This document shows, piece after piece, positions 7,216-16,819 of a stretch of DNA of 64,000 bases (positions within the stretch are counted from its first letter, which is position 1; every line of letters begins with the position of its first letter). The DNA comes from Mycobacterium parmense. Lineage in GTDB: Bacteria; Actinomycetota; Actinomycetes; Mycobacteriales; Mycobacteriaceae. The notes under the pieces are model-generated. The model saw only the letters and a program-made list of their open reading frames with translations. It ran no database searches and was not told where the DNA came from. The stretch is from contig NZ_AP022614.1 of NCBI RefSeq assembly GCF_010730575.1, positions 930,001 through 994,000 of the forward strand, written 5' to 3'. Both the position numbers and the translations under genes were made by a program.

Positions 7216-7605
7216 ATGGCGTCCGAGAAGCACGCTGCCGACAGCGATGACCCGTCTGCTCTGATCGATCGCCGCATTGCCGAATTGGCCGACTGGCGAG
7301 GTGATCTGCTGGCTACCGTCCGCGAAGTGATCCTGACGACACTGCCCGACGTGGTGGAACAGTGGAAATGGCGTGGTGTGCCCACGTGGTATCAGGACGG
7401 GATCATCTGCACCGGGGAAACCTACCGGGACAAGGTCAAGATCACCTTTGCCAAGGGCGCCTCGCTGCCCGACCCGACCGGACTGTTCAACTCGAGCCTG
7501 GACGGCAACACACGGCGTGCCATCGACCTCATGGAAGGCGACACCCTGGACGTGAAGGCCTTCGCCGACCTCGTCCGCGCAGCCGCCGAACTCAACAGAC
7601 AGTGA
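7216..7605 (+). CDS. DUF1801 domain protein (YdhG/AraC-associated fold)
   Basis: A 129-residue protein with the DUF1801 core: LIDRRIAELADWRGDLLATVREVILTTLPDVVEQWKWRGVPTWY, then GIICTGETYRDKVKITFAKGASLPDPTGLFN and a closing helix. Such proteins are small, soluble and of unknown function. The ATG at 7216 is preceded by GAAGGGAG at ribosome-site distance. An open frame continues upstream to 7162 but lacks a comparable site. It lies downstream of the DUF1059 gene and may share its transcript. This is the last gene before the glnA1 junction. Confidence 0.75.
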   Translation: MASEKHAADSDDPSALIDRRIAELADWRGDLLATVREVILTTLPDVVEQWKWRGVPTWYQDGIICTGETYRDKVKITFAKGASLPDPTGLFNSSLDGNTRRAIDLMEGDTLDVKAFADLVRAAAELNRQ

Positions 7606-7728
7606 CTCGGCGGGGGATGTACCGGGCGCCGGTGACCAGCAGCTGTCGATGCCGAGACACTCGCCGCGAAGGCGCGGGTCAAACCATCTTCGTTGGTCGC
7701 ACGCGCGAACTCGCCTACGCGTCCCAGG

Positions 7729-7753
7729 ACGTCCCTAGACGTCCTAGACGTCC

Positions 7754-7766
<13 letters not shown>
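7729..7766. repeat. Four tandem 9-10 bp units at the 3' end of glnA1
   Basis: Reading the + strand, units are ACGTCCCTAG, ACGTCCTAG, ACGTCCCTAG and ACGTCGTAG back to back. The innermost one encodes the last codons and stop of glnA1 (minus strand). The others look like duplications of that stop region, each again carrying TAG on the glnA1 strand. Confidence 0.9.
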
Positions 7767-9190
<1,424 letters not shown>

Positions 9191-9263
9191 TGAATGCTCC
9201 TTTACTCGGTGAGATCCGCGGCCTGACGCTATGGAGCCCATGTTGCCCGCCAGTCAACGCGGT

Positions 9264-9279
9264 GTTGCGCGCACGTTAC
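9264..9279 (-). promoter_or_regulatory. Candidate GlnR box upstream of glnA1
   Basis: On the glnA1 strand the sequence reads GTAAC, six bases, GCAAC, about 75-90 bp before the start codon. It satisfies the AC-n9-AC spacing described for mycobacterial GlnR sites. An additional GTCAC abuts it. Only pattern matching supports this. Confidence 0.4.
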
Positions 9280-9376
9280 GTGACCACGCCGCCCGCAAGG
9301 GAACCCGGGTCGGTGTCGGGCTCTATTGTGGGGCCATGGACCGCAAGAGCGTAACCGCTCCGGTGCCCGGGCGTCG

Positions 9377-9799
9377 ATGACGTCCGGTGCACGTTCGGCC
9401 TACCCCGGCGAGCGGCTCGGACTGCCGAAGAACGGGCCGGGATCGCTGGCCCCGATGGGCCGCCGGCTGGGCGCGCTGATGGTCGACTGGCTGATCGCCT
9501 ACGGGCTGGCCGGGCTTGCAATGCGATTCGGGCTGTTCTCCCAGGCGATGCTGGCGACGGCGGTGCTGGCGATCTGGTTTCTGCTCGGCGTGATAGCCGT
9601 GCGGCTGTTCGGGTTCACGCCCGGACAGCTGGTGCTGGGTCTGCGGGTGGTGACGCTGGACGGGCGCGGCGCCGTCGGGGTGGTGCGGGCGGCCGTGCGC
9701 GGGGTGCTCGTCGGGATGGTCGTGCCGGCGCTGTTCACCGACTTCGACGGCCGCGGCATGCACGATCGCGTGACGGCGACCGCGGTGGTCCGGCGCTGA
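9377..9799 (+). CDS. RDD family integral membrane protein (Rv2219A-like)
   Basis: A 140-residue membrane protein. The RDD signature is visible at MGRRLGALMVDWLIAYGLAGLAM, a first membrane helix preceded by the arginine and followed by Asp. A second helix follows (MLATAVLAIWFLLGVIAVRLFGF), then the family motif FTPGQLVLGLRVVTLDGRGAVG and a third hydrophobic stretch (VLVGMVVPALF). The end has FDGRGMHDRVTATAVV, also typical of RDD proteins. The function is unknown; some homologues relate to ion or solute handling. The ATG at 9377 fits the conserved length. It is read divergently from glnA1 and converges on the DUF4191 gene. Confidence 0.85.
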   Translation: MTSGARSAYPGERLGLPKNGPGSLAPMGRRLGALMVDWLIAYGLAGLAMRFGLFSQAMLATAVLAIWFLLGVIAVRLFGFTPGQLVLGLRVVTLDGRGAVGVVRAAVRGVLVGMVVPALFTDFDGRGMHDRVTATAVVRR

Positions 9800-9812
9800 G
9801 CGCCTCAGCTGA

Positions 9813-10565
9813 CTATCGTCGGCGCACCGTGCGCTGCACGCCCCGCATCTTGCCGGCGTTCGGCAGCGGCCCCTTGGGCATCATGGCGGCACCGGCGCGC
9901 GACCCCAGGGCGGCCAGCCGCGACTCCAGCGAGTCCAGCTGCTTGGCGGTGATGTTGCTCGGCAGCCGGGTGAGGTGGCGCTCCAGCTTGGCCAGCGGCA
10001 CCTCGCCCTCGCCGTTGCCGACGACGATGTCGTAGATCGGCACCTCGCCGACCAGGCGCGCGGTGCGCTTCTTCTCCTGCGCCAGTAGCGGTTTGACGCG
10101 CGTCGCCGCTCCCTCGCCGACCAGGATCACCCCCGGCCGGCCCAGCACGCGGTGCACCGCGTCGAAGTGACCGGTCGCCGCGACACCGGGAGTGACCCGC
10201 CACTTGCCGCGCAGGTTGTCCAGCACCCACGCGGCGGCGCCCGTCTGGCCCTCAGCCTTGCCGTAGATCGACTTCTGGGCGCGGCGGCTGAAGATGATGA
10301 AGGTGACCAGGCCGCCCAGCAGCACGCCGAGCGGGATCAGCGTGATCATGGTCAGCCCGCCGGCCCACACGCCGACGGCCACCGCCGCCGCGACGATGAG
10401 CACGAAGGCGCCGATCATGTAGGGCAGCAGCCGCTTGTCCTCTTTGCGCTGGATGTTGAACGCCTGCCACAACTGGGCGCGGCGTTCCCGCGCCGCGGCC
10501 TTGCGGGCGGCCTGCGCCTCTGCCTTGGCGGCCTTGTTCTCGGCGGCGTTGCGGGGTTTAGCCAT
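9813..10565 (-). CDS. DUF4191 family membrane protein (Rv2219-like)
   Basis: A 250-residue protein, the same length as I recall for Rv2219. It has a charged Ala/Lys/Arg-rich N-terminus (MAKPRNAAENKAAKAEAQAARK), then two adjacent membrane helices at about residues 48-95 (YMIGAFVLIVAAAVAVGVW and TMITLIPLGVLLGGLVTFIIF). A soluble C-terminal domain follows, with VLDNLRGKWRVTPGVA and RPGVILVGEGAATRVKPLL. The function is unknown. It lies 43 bp downstream of lipA on the same strand, so it is likely part of the lipB-lipA transcript. An ATG 9 bp earlier is also possible; MAK is the conserved start. Confidence 0.85.
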   Translation of the reverse strand: MAKPRNAAENKAAKAEAQAARKAAARERRAQLWQAFNIQRKEDKRLLPYMIGAFVLIVAAAVAVGVWAGGLTMITLIPLGVLLGGLVTFIIFSRRAQKSIYGKAEGQTGAAAWVLDNLRGKWRVTPGVAATGHFDAVHRVLGRPGVILVGEGAATRVKPLLAQEKKRTARLVGEVPIYDIVVGNGEGEVPLAKLERHLTRLPSNITAKQLDSLESRLAALGSRAGAAMMPKGPLPNAGKMRGVQRTVRRR

Positions 10566-10608
10566 AGTCATCAAGGATACGGACGGCCGGGCTGATGCGG
10601 CCCGTCAC

Positions 10609-11541
10609 CTAGGCCGTCGACGCGCGGCGCCCGGCAGCCTGCTCGTAGAGCCGTCCCGCCCGGTACGACGACCGCACCAGCGGACCGGCCAGCACGCCCG
10701 CGAAGCCGAGTTCCTCGGCGTGCCGTGCGAACCCGACGAACTCCTCGGGCCTCACCCAGCGCTCGACCGGGTGGTGGCGGGCCGACGGACGCAGGTACTG
10801 CGTGATGGTCACGATGTCGCAGCCGGCGTCGCGCAGGTCGGCCAGCGCGGTGCGCACCTCGTCGGGGGTCTCGCCCAGGCCGAGGATCAGGTTGCTCTTG
10901 GTGACCAGGCCGGCGTCGCGTGCCGCGGTGAGCACCCCGAGGCTGCGGTCGTAGCCGAAGGCCGGCCGGATGCGCTTGAACACGCGGGGAACGGTCTCGA
11001 CGTTGTGGGCCAGCACCTCCGGTCGCGAGCCGAAGACCTCGGCGAGGCGGCCGGGCTCGCCGTTGAAGTCGGGGACCAGCAGTTCGACGCCGGTCGACGG
11101 GTTGAGTTCCTTGATGGCGCGCACCGTCTCGGCGTACAGCCATGCCCCGCCGTCGGGCAGGTCGTCGCGGGCGACGCCGGTGACGGTGGCGTAGCGCAGT
11201 CCCATGGTCCGCACGCTGTCGGCGACCCGCCGGGGCTCGTCGCGGTCGAGGGCGGCGGGCTTCCCGGTGTCGATCTGACAGAAGTCGCAGCGGCGGGTGC
11301 ACTGGTCGCCGCCGATGAGGAAGGTGGCCTCGCGGTCCTCCCAGCATTCGAAGATGTTGGGGCAGCCGGCTTCTTCGCACACCGTGTGCAGGCCCTCCCG
11401 GCGGACCAGCCCTTTCAGCTGCGTGTACTCCGGGCCCATCCGCGCCCGCACTTTGATCCACGGCGGCTTGCGCTCGACGGGCGTTTGCGCGTTGCGCACC
11501 TCGAGGCGCAGCAACTTGCGTCCTTCGGGTGCGGCGGTCAC
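10609..11541 (-). CDS. lipA: Lipoyl synthase (radical SAM)
   Basis: Inserts two sulfurs into protein-bound octanoyl groups to make lipoyl groups, using two 4Fe-4S clusters and S-adenosylmethionine. The 310 residues carry both cluster motifs: the auxiliary-cluster cysteines in [12 protein letters not shown] and the radical-SAM CxxxCxxC in CTRRCDFCQ. The GGD loop, [12 protein letters not shown] and the closing RSSYRAG (serine ligand of the auxiliary cluster) are present. It starts at a GTG that overlaps the lipB stop by 4 bp, so the two enzymes of the lipoate pathway are translationally coupled. The product modifies DlaT, encoded nearby at 14.8-16.6 kb. Confidence 0.98.
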   Translation of the reverse strand: MTAAPEGRKLLRLEVRNAQTPVERKPPWIKVRARMGPEYTQLKGLVRREGLHTVCEEAGCPNIFECWEDREATFLIGGDQCTRRCDFCQIDTGKPAALDRDEPRRVADSVRTMGLRYATVTGVARDDLPDGGAWLYAETVRAIKELNPSTGVELLVPDFNGEPGRLAEVFGSRPEVLAHNVETVPRVFKRIRPAFGYDRSLGVLTAARDAGLVTKSNLILGLGETPDEVRTALADLRDAGCDIVTITQYLRPSARHHPVERWVRPEEFVGFARHAEELGFAGVLAGPLVRSSYRAGRLYEQAAGRRASTA

Positions 11542-12251
11542 ATCGCCGATGCTACGCGGGCCTGCGGGGCCGGGCCGGGCACGTGCTCGCGGACCGGCAG
11601 CACGCCGTCGAGGGCGTCACAGACCGCGACGGCGACCGCCTCCCGAACCTCGGCGACGGCCACGACGCGCCGCAACTCGGCGGACAGCGACGTCACCCCG
11701 GCGTCGCTGATGCCGCACGGCACGATGGCGCCGAACGCGGCGAGGTCGCACTCGCAGTTCAGGGCGAAGCCGTGCAGCGTGGTCGCCCGCGACACCCGCA
11801 CCCCGATGGCCCCGATCTTGCGGTCGGGCCGGCCGGCGCCTGCGGGCACCCACACCCCGGAGCGGCCGTCGATGCGCACCGTGTCCAGGCCCAGCGTGCC
11901 GCAGACCGTGATCAGGGCCTCCTCGAGGCGGCGAACGTAGTTGACCACGTCGAGCGGTTCGGCCAGCCCGACGATCGGATACCCGACCAGCTGGCCCGGC
12001 CCGTGCCACGTGATCTTGCCGCCGCGGTCGGTGTCGACCACGGGCGTGCCGTCAACCGGTCGTTCGTGCGGTTCGGTGCGCCGCCCCGCGGTGTAGACCG
12101 CCGGGTGTTCCAGCAACAGGAGGGTGTCGGCGCCACCCGCGACCCTGGCGTCGGCCAGGTCCCGCTGCACCTGCCAGGCGGTGCAGTAGTCGACCGACCC
12201 CAGCTGGCGGACGTCGATCGGCCCGCGGTCGGCGCGAATGGAGCTCACCAC
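11538..12251 (-). CDS. lipB: Octanoyl-[acyl-carrier-protein]:protein octanoyltransferase
   Basis: Transfers octanoyl groups from ACP to lipoyl domains, the step before LipA. The 237 residues show the family motifs [29 protein letters not shown] with the catalytic lysine, and [12 protein letters not shown] with the catalytic cysteine. The Cys/Lys pair is that of the mycobacterial enzyme, which forms a thioether with decanoate in crystals. The C-terminal 30 residues are less conserved. It is the first gene of a lipB-lipA-DUF4191 transcript. The start shown is the longest reasonable one ([18 protein letters not shown]). Confidence 0.97.
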   Translation of the reverse strand: MVSSIRADRGPIDVRQLGSVDYCTAWQVQRDLADARVAGGADTLLLLEHPAVYTAGRRTEPHERPVDGTPVVDTDRGGKITWHGPGQLVGYPIVGLAEPLDVVNYVRRLEEALITVCGTLGLDTVRIDGRSGVWVPAGAGRPDRKIGAIGVRVSRATTLHGFALNCECDLAAFGAIVPCGISDAGVTSLSAELRRVVAVAEVREAVAVAVCDALDGVLPVREHVPGPAPQARVASAM

Positions 12252-12326
12252 CGCGAGGTTACTCAGGTGATCGCCGTCACCGCTTCCCGCGTCGGGATCG
12301 GTCCTCTTGTCACCCCGGAAACACCT

Positions 12327-12740
12327 TCACCACCGCGCGGTGACGTCGGCGAGCTCCTGGATCGGCGTGACCGTCGCCCAGCGCTCGACGATCTTGCCGT
12401 CGGCCACCCGCCACAGCACGAAGCCGCGGAACCCCACCCGCTTCCCGGTCCGCGCGTCGGTGCCGGTCCAGACGTTGCGCACCATCACCTTGTCGCCCTC
12501 GGCGAGCGACTCGAGGACCTCGACATGCAGGTCGGGGATCGACGCGTGCAGGGCCGCCATCATCGTGCGGTCACCCTCGCGATCGGTCGGCTTTCCGCCC
12601 GGGCCGTCGTGGTCGTAGAAGTCGGCCGACATGTTGCGGTCGATCGCGCCCAGGTCCTTGTTGTTCACGAACTCGTTGAAGTGGTCGATCACCAGGCGGC
12701 GGTTGGTTTCGGGTTCGCAAGCCCCGGCCGGAGAAGACAC
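12327..12740 (-). CDS. SnoaL-like (NTF2-fold) ester-cyclase family protein
   Basis: A 137-residue single-domain protein with the SnoaL pattern: NRRLVIDHFNEFVNNKDLGAIDRNMSADFYDHDG, then MMAALHASIPDLHVEVLESLAEGDKVMVRNVWTGTD and FRGFVLWRVADGKIVERWATV. These small proteins are polyketide-cyclase or isomerase-like enzymes or binding proteins, and the substrate cannot be read from sequence. As I recall, no such gene lies between lipB and Rv2216 in M. tuberculosis. This gene and the next two therefore look like an accessory insertion. It lies 24 bp downstream of the reductase gene on the same strand, consistent with a two-gene operon. Confidence 0.8.
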   Translation of the reverse strand: MSSPAGACEPETNRRLVIDHFNEFVNNKDLGAIDRNMSADFYDHDGPGGKPTDREGDRTMMAALHASIPDLHVEVLESLAEGDKVMVRNVWTGTDARTGKRVGFRGFVLWRVADGKIVERWATVTPIQELADVTARW

Positions 12741-12764
12741 GTCAGGCCCGCTTCATGTGACGGA

Positions 12765-13409
12765 TCATTCGCCGGCCGTGCCGCGAAGCAGGGCGAAGGC
12801 GAAATCAGTACCCAACCCGCGCCGCAGCGCAAGGTGAATCCAGAGCAGGCCGTAGGGCTCAAGCAGCCTGGCGACGGTCAGGTCGCCGGCGTCGACCGTT
12901 TCGAAGCCCAGCTCCGCGACCAGCGGAGTCGCAACCTCCTTGGCGCCGTCGTCACCACAGAGAAACATCACCGGTGTGCCCGGCAACCGGGGATGATTCA
13001 TCATCGGTGAGCCAATCTGGTTCATGGCCTTGCACACCGGGGCGCCGGGCGCCCACTGGGCAATCTGCTCGGCGGCGGAGGTGGTGTGCCCGACCGTCAG
13101 CGCGGTCAGGTCGGGAGTGAGGGGATTGGTGCAATCCATCAGTACGGTGCCGGACAGGTCGCCGCACTCGTGAAGGGCATCCCGGGTGGTGTCCCACGGC
13201 GTGCACAACACCACGATGTCGCTGCCGCCGACGGCGGCGGCGCTGGTGGACGCCGGCGCGCCGAGGTCGCCGTACTTGGGATTGTCGGGATTGCGCACGC
13301 CGTAGGTGACAGCGTGCCCGCCACTCCATGCACCGCCCAGCGCCCGCCCGACGTTGCCGGCGCCGATGATCGCGATCTTGATTGTCGGCTCCCTTGCGAT
13401 GGTCTCCAC
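12765..13409 (-). CDS. NADPH-dependent F420 reductase-like dinucleotide-binding protein
   Basis: A 214-residue protein with an N-terminal Rossmann motif (IKIAIIGAGNVGRALGGAW) and the layout of the F420H2:NADP oxidoreductase superfamily: VTYGVRNPDNPKYGDLG, SDIVVLCTPWDTTRDAL, VLMDCTNPLTPD, KAMNQIG and MFLCGDDGAKEVATPLVAELGFETVDAGDL. The family includes true Fno enzymes and many uncharacterised NAD(P)-binding proteins. The substrate is unknown. It is divergent from an HxlR regulator with a 111-bp gap, a common arrangement in which HxlR controls a reductase. The ATG used here gives METIAREPTIK; the real start could be slightly later. Confidence 0.8.
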   Translation of the reverse strand: METIAREPTIKIAIIGAGNVGRALGGAWSGGHAVTYGVRNPDNPKYGDLGAPASTSAAAVGGSDIVVLCTPWDTTRDALHECGDLSGTVLMDCTNPLTPDLTALTVGHTTSAAEQIAQWAPGAPVCKAMNQIGSPMMNHPRLPGTPVMFLCGDDGAKEVATPLVAELGFETVDAGDLTVARLLEPYGLLWIHLALRRGLGTDFAFALLRGTAGE

Positions 13410-13520
13410 CCGGCGGGATACTGCGCTCGCAGGCCGCGTCCCGTCTCACCTGAGCGTATTGCCGGGTGCAGACGCCGACAAGAACGCACCTTGAGGTGAG
13501 GTACTGACCGGGAGGTTAAT

Positions 13521-13844
13521 GTGGACAACGAATCCGGCTGTCCGGTGGAAGCCACGCTCGCGGTGATCGGCGGCAAGTGGAAAGCCGTGCTGATCTTTCA
13601 CATGATGAGCGGCGGCACCCATCGATTCGCCGAACTCCGGCGCAAGACAACGGGAATCAGCGACCGCGTGCTGTCTCGGCAGCTGCGCGAGCTGGAAGCC
13701 GACGGCATCGTGGGTCGTGAGGTGTTTCCGGAAGTGCCTGCGCGCGTTGAGTATTCGCTGACCGAATACGGTAAGTCACTGGGGCCGGTCACCAAGGCCA
13801 TGTGCGAGTGGGGGAAGCGGCACATGGCGGCCGGCGCCGCCTGA
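13521..13844 (+). CDS. HxlR family winged-helix transcriptional regulator
   Basis: A 107-residue regulator. The N-terminal cysteine and family motif are present: CPVEATLAVIGGKWKAVLIFHMMSGGTHRFAELRR. The recognition region ISDRVLSRQLRELEADGIVGREVFPEVPARVEYSLTEYGKSL follows. HxlR proteins often sense quinones, aldehydes or oxidants through the N-terminal cysteine; that mechanism is known for related proteins and not shown here. The start is a GTG preceded by GGGAGG. It is divergent from the F420-type reductase, its probable target. Confidence 0.9.
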   Translation: MDNESGCPVEATLAVIGGKWKAVLIFHMMSGGTHRFAELRRKTTGISDRVLSRQLRELEADGIVGREVFPEVPARVEYSLTEYGKSLGPVTKAMCEWGKRHMAAGAA

Positions 13845-13865
13845 CGCTCGCGGCAGCGTGCCGAT

Positions 13866-14789
13866 CTAGTCGTGGTCGCGGCGCGCGGTCGCATAGCCCA
13901 GCGCCTCGCCGATGGTGTTGTGGTGGAACTCGAAGCCTGCGCGCTCGAGCGCCGACGGGATGGCCCGTTGCCCGATGAGCAGGCCCTCGTCGGCGAACTC
14001 GCCGAGTGCCGCGCGGATCGCGAAGCCGGGCAGCATCCACGGGGTGGGGCGGTTGACCGCCCGGCCGAACGCGGTGGTGAATTCGGCGTTGGTGACGGGC
14101 GCGGGCCCGGTCATGTTCACCGGCCCGGTCAGCGACGGGTTGTCGATCGCAAACAGCAGCGCCCGCACCTCGTCCTCGAGGCTGATCCACGACATGTACT
14201 GGCGGCCGTTGCCCAGCCGCGCGCCCAGCCCCGCCCAGAACAGCGGCCGCAGCCGGCTCAGCATGCCGCCCGCGGGCGACAGCACCAGGCCGGTGCGCGC
14301 CAGCACCACCCGGGCGCCGGCGTACTGGGCGGGCAGCGTCGCCGCCTCCCAGTCCTCGCACAGCTGGGCCAGGAAACCGTCTCCGGCACGGTCGGTTTCG
14401 TCGACCACCCGGTGCCGGGTGTTGCCGTAGTAGCCCACGGCGCTGGCGTTGACCAGGGTCGAGACGCCCGCTTCGGCGACGGCGTTGGCCAGCACCTCGG
14501 TGGGAGTGATGCGGCTGTCCCGCAGGCTCTGTTTGAAGGCGCCCGACCACCGTCGCTGGCCGACGTTGACGCCGCAGAGGTTGACGACGGCGTCGACGTC
14601 CAGCAGGGCGTCGGTGTCGAACTCGCCGCTCTCGGGATTCCAGTGCAACTCGTCGGAGTTCGCCGGTGCCCGGCGCACGATGCGCAGCACCCGGTGGTCG
14701 GCGGCGCGCAGCGCGGCGGCCAGCGCGGAGCCGATCAGGCCGGAAGAACCCGCTATCGCGATGACGGCTTTATGACCAGCTCGAGCCAC
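13866..14789 (-). CDS. SDR-type NAD-dependent epimerase-like protein, TIGR01777/DUF1731 (Rv2216-like)
   Basis: A 307-residue atypical SDR. The N-terminal nucleotide-binding motif is [18 protein letters not shown]. Family landmarks follow: [22 protein letters not shown] with the tyrosine in the active-site region, [13 protein letters not shown] and [17 protein letters not shown]-terminal DUF1731-type tail ends with [10 protein letters not shown]. Eukaryotic homologues are SDR39U1; the reaction is unknown. It starts at GTG and lies 26 bp downstream of dlaT on the same strand, so it is probably co-transcribed. In M. tuberculosis it lies between lipB and dlaT; here the three-gene patch above separates it from lipB. 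Confidence 0.9.
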   Translation of the reverse strand: MARAGHKAVIAIAGSSGLIGSALAAALRAADHRVLRIVRRAPANSDELHWNPESGEFDTDALLDVDAVVNLCGVNVGQRRWSGAFKQSLRDSRITPTEVLANAVAEAGVSTLVNASAVGYYGNTRHRVVDETDRAGDGFLAQLCEDWEAATLPAQYAGARVVLARTGLVLSPAGGMLSRLRPLFWAGLGARLGNGRQYMSWISLEDEVRALLFAIDNPSLTGPVNMTGPAPVTNAEFTTAFGRAVNRPTPWMLPGFAIRAALGEFADEGLLIGQRAIPSALERAGFEFHHNTIGEALGYATARRDHD

Positions 14790-14815
14790 AGTTGTCGAAG
14801 CCCCTCTACAGACCG

Positions 14816-16594
14816 TTAGAGACCGAGGTCGGCCTCGAAAGCTCCCTCTTCGAGCCGGTGTTTGACCGTGGTCAGGAAGCGTCCGGCGTCGGCGCCGTCG
14901 ATCAGCCGGTGGTCATAGGTCAGCGGGAAATACGAGATGGAGCGGACCCCGATGGATTCGTTACCGCTGTCGTCGACGACGACGCGCGGGCGCTTCACGA
15001 TGGCCCCGGTGCCCAGCATGGCGGCCTGCGGGGGGACCAGGATCGGGGTGTCGAACAGGGCACCCTGGCTGCCGATGTTGGTGATGGTGAAGGTGCCCCC
15101 GGACAGTTCGTCGGGCTTGAGGTTGCCGGAGCGGGCGCGCGCCGCGATGTCGGCGATGGCCCGGGCCAGCCCGGCCAGCGACAGGTCGCCGGCGTTGTGG
15201 ATGACGGGGGAGAGCAGGCCCTGCTCGGTGTCGACGGCGAACCCGAGGTGCTCGGCGTCGTAATAGGTGATCTCCTTGGTGTCCTCGTTGTAGCTGGCGT
15301 TGATGTTCGGGTGGATCTTCAACGCGTCGATCACGGCGCGGGCGATGAACGGCAGATAGGTCAGGTTGACCCCCTCCCGCTCGGCGAACGCGTTCTTCGC
15401 GCGGGCCCGCAACCCGACGATCCTCGTCATGTCGACCTCGTGGGTCTGGGTGAGCTGGGCCGTGGCCAGCAGCGACTCGCGGGTCTTGGCGGCGGTGATC
15501 TGGCGGATCCGGCTGGCCTTCTGCGTGGTCCCCCGCAGGTGCGCCAGCGCGGGCGCCGGGGTGGGCGCGGCGGGGGCCTTGGCGGCCGGCGCGGCGGCGG
15601 GGGCAGCCTGCGGGGCCGCGGGCGGCTTCTCGGCTTCTTCCTTCTGCGCCTTGAGCTGCGCCGCCGCGGCGAGCACGTCCTGCTTGCGGATGCGCCCGCC
15701 CACCCCGGTGCCGGTGACCCGGGACAGTTCGACGTTGTGCTCGTTGGCCAGCTTGCGCACCAGCGGCGTCACGTACGGGGTGGCGTCGCTGCCCGGGCCG
15801 CCGGTTCCCGACGTCGCCTGTGCCGGTTGCGGTTTCGGCTCGGGCTGGGGTGATGGCCGCGGTGTCGGCTGCGGTTCGGCCTTCGGGGCCGGCTGCGCTT
15901 GGGGTTCGGGCTGCGCCTGAGCCTCGGGCTCGGGCTTGGGTTCGGGCTCTGGCTCGGTAGCCGGCGCAGCGCCCGAGCTGGAGCCGATCCGCGCCAGCTC
16001 CCCGCCGACCGGCACGGTGGCGTCCTCCTCGGCGGTGATGCTGACGAGGACGCCGGCCACCGGCGACGGAATCTCGGTGTCGACCTTGTCGGTGGACACC
16101 TCCACCAGCGCCTCGTCGACCGCGACCGAGTCGCCGACCTTCTTCAGCCAGCGCGTCACGGTGCCCTCGGCGACCGACTCGCCGAGTTCGGGCATCAGCA
16201 CCGGGGTGGCGTCGCCGCCACCGGCGGCCGGCTGGGCCGGCGGTGCGGGCTCCGGTTCGGGTTCGGGCTGGGCGGCCGGTGCGGTCTCGGGCTCAGGCTC
16301 GGGTTGGGGCCGGCTGGGCGGCTCCGCGGCCTGCGACGCCTCGCCGCCGCCTTCGCCCGCGTCGCCGATCACCGCCAGTTCGCCGCCGACCTCCACGGTG
16401 TCGTCCTCCTGGGCGACGATCTTGGTCAGCACACCCGCCGCGGGCGAGGGAATTTCGGTGTCGACCTTGTCGGTCGACACCTCGACGAGCGGCTCGTCGA
16501 CTTCGACCGTGTCGCCTTCCTGCTTGAGCCACCGGGTGACCGTCCCCTCGGTCACGCTCTCACCGAGTGCGGGCATCTGGACGGAGAAGGCCAT
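14816..16594 (-). CDS. dlaT: Dihydrolipoamide acyltransferase (E2) of pyruvate dehydrogenase and peroxynitrite reductase
   Basis: Predicted 592 residues, slightly longer than I recall for M. tuberculosis DlaT (553). There are two lipoyl domains, at about residues 1-80 and 120-200, each with the lipoylated lysine in [12 protein letters not shown]. Pro/Glu/Ala/Gln-rich linkers join them. The peripheral-subunit-binding domain follows ([22 protein letters not shown]), then the catalytic domain ending with [16 protein letters not shown], holding the catalytic His and Asp. In mycobacteria DlaT serves both pyruvate dehydrogenase and the AhpC/AhpD/Lpd antioxidant chain. The ATG before [12 protein letters not shown] has GAGGAG upstream; earlier in-frame starts would add 28 unrelated residues. 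It depends on LipB/LipA from the neighbouring operon. Confidence 0.97.
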   Translation of the reverse strand: MAFSVQMPALGESVTEGTVTRWLKQEGDTVEVDEPLVEVSTDKVDTEIPSPAAGVLTKIVAQEDDTVEVGGELAVIGDAGEGGGEASQAAEPPSRPQPEPEPETAPAAQPEPEPEPAPPAQPAAGGGDATPVLMPELGESVAEGTVTRWLKKVGDSVAVDEALVEVSTDKVDTEIPSPVAGVLVSITAEEDATVPVGGELARIGSSSGAAPATEPEPEPKPEPEAQAQPEPQAQPAPKAEPQPTPRPSPQPEPKPQPAQATSGTGGPGSDATPYVTPLVRKLANEHNVELSRVTGTGVGGRIRKQDVLAAAAQLKAQKEEAEKPPAAPQAAPAAAPAAKAPAAPTPAPALAHLRGTTQKASRIRQITAAKTRESLLATAQLTQTHEVDMTRIVGLRARAKNAFAEREGVNLTYLPFIARAVIDALKIHPNINASYNEDTKEITYYDAEHLGFAVDTEQGLLSPVIHNAGDLSLAGLARAIADIAARARSGNLKPDELSGGTFTITNIGSQGALFDTPILVPPQAAMLGTGAIVKRPRVVVDDSGNESIGVRSISYFPLTYDHRLIDGADAGRFLTTVKHRLEEGAFEADLGL

Positions 16595-16649
16595 CTCGTA
16601 TGACTCCTCGATTTCTCGTGGGTCGGCGCAGGTCGACATCTGGCTTACC

Positions 16650-16661
16650 ACACCGTGGTGT
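16650..16661. promoter_or_regulatory. Short dyad between dlaT and ephD
   Basis: ACACC and GGTGT are separated by two bases in the divergent intergenic region, about 56 bp from the dlaT start. It could be an operator. No family can be named and it may be chance. Confidence 0.25.
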
Positions 16662-16819
16662 AGCGGACGTGGACGCAAGTAGATGCCGAAACCATCCTGT
16701 CATTGCCCCGGGTGCGGCACACAGCCAGGGCGGATCGCGCTCGCAAACCGGGACCCCCGGGTCCCGCTTGCTACGGTGTGGCGATCGAATTCTCCAGCAG
16801 AGCGGGTGGTGAAGCTCCG

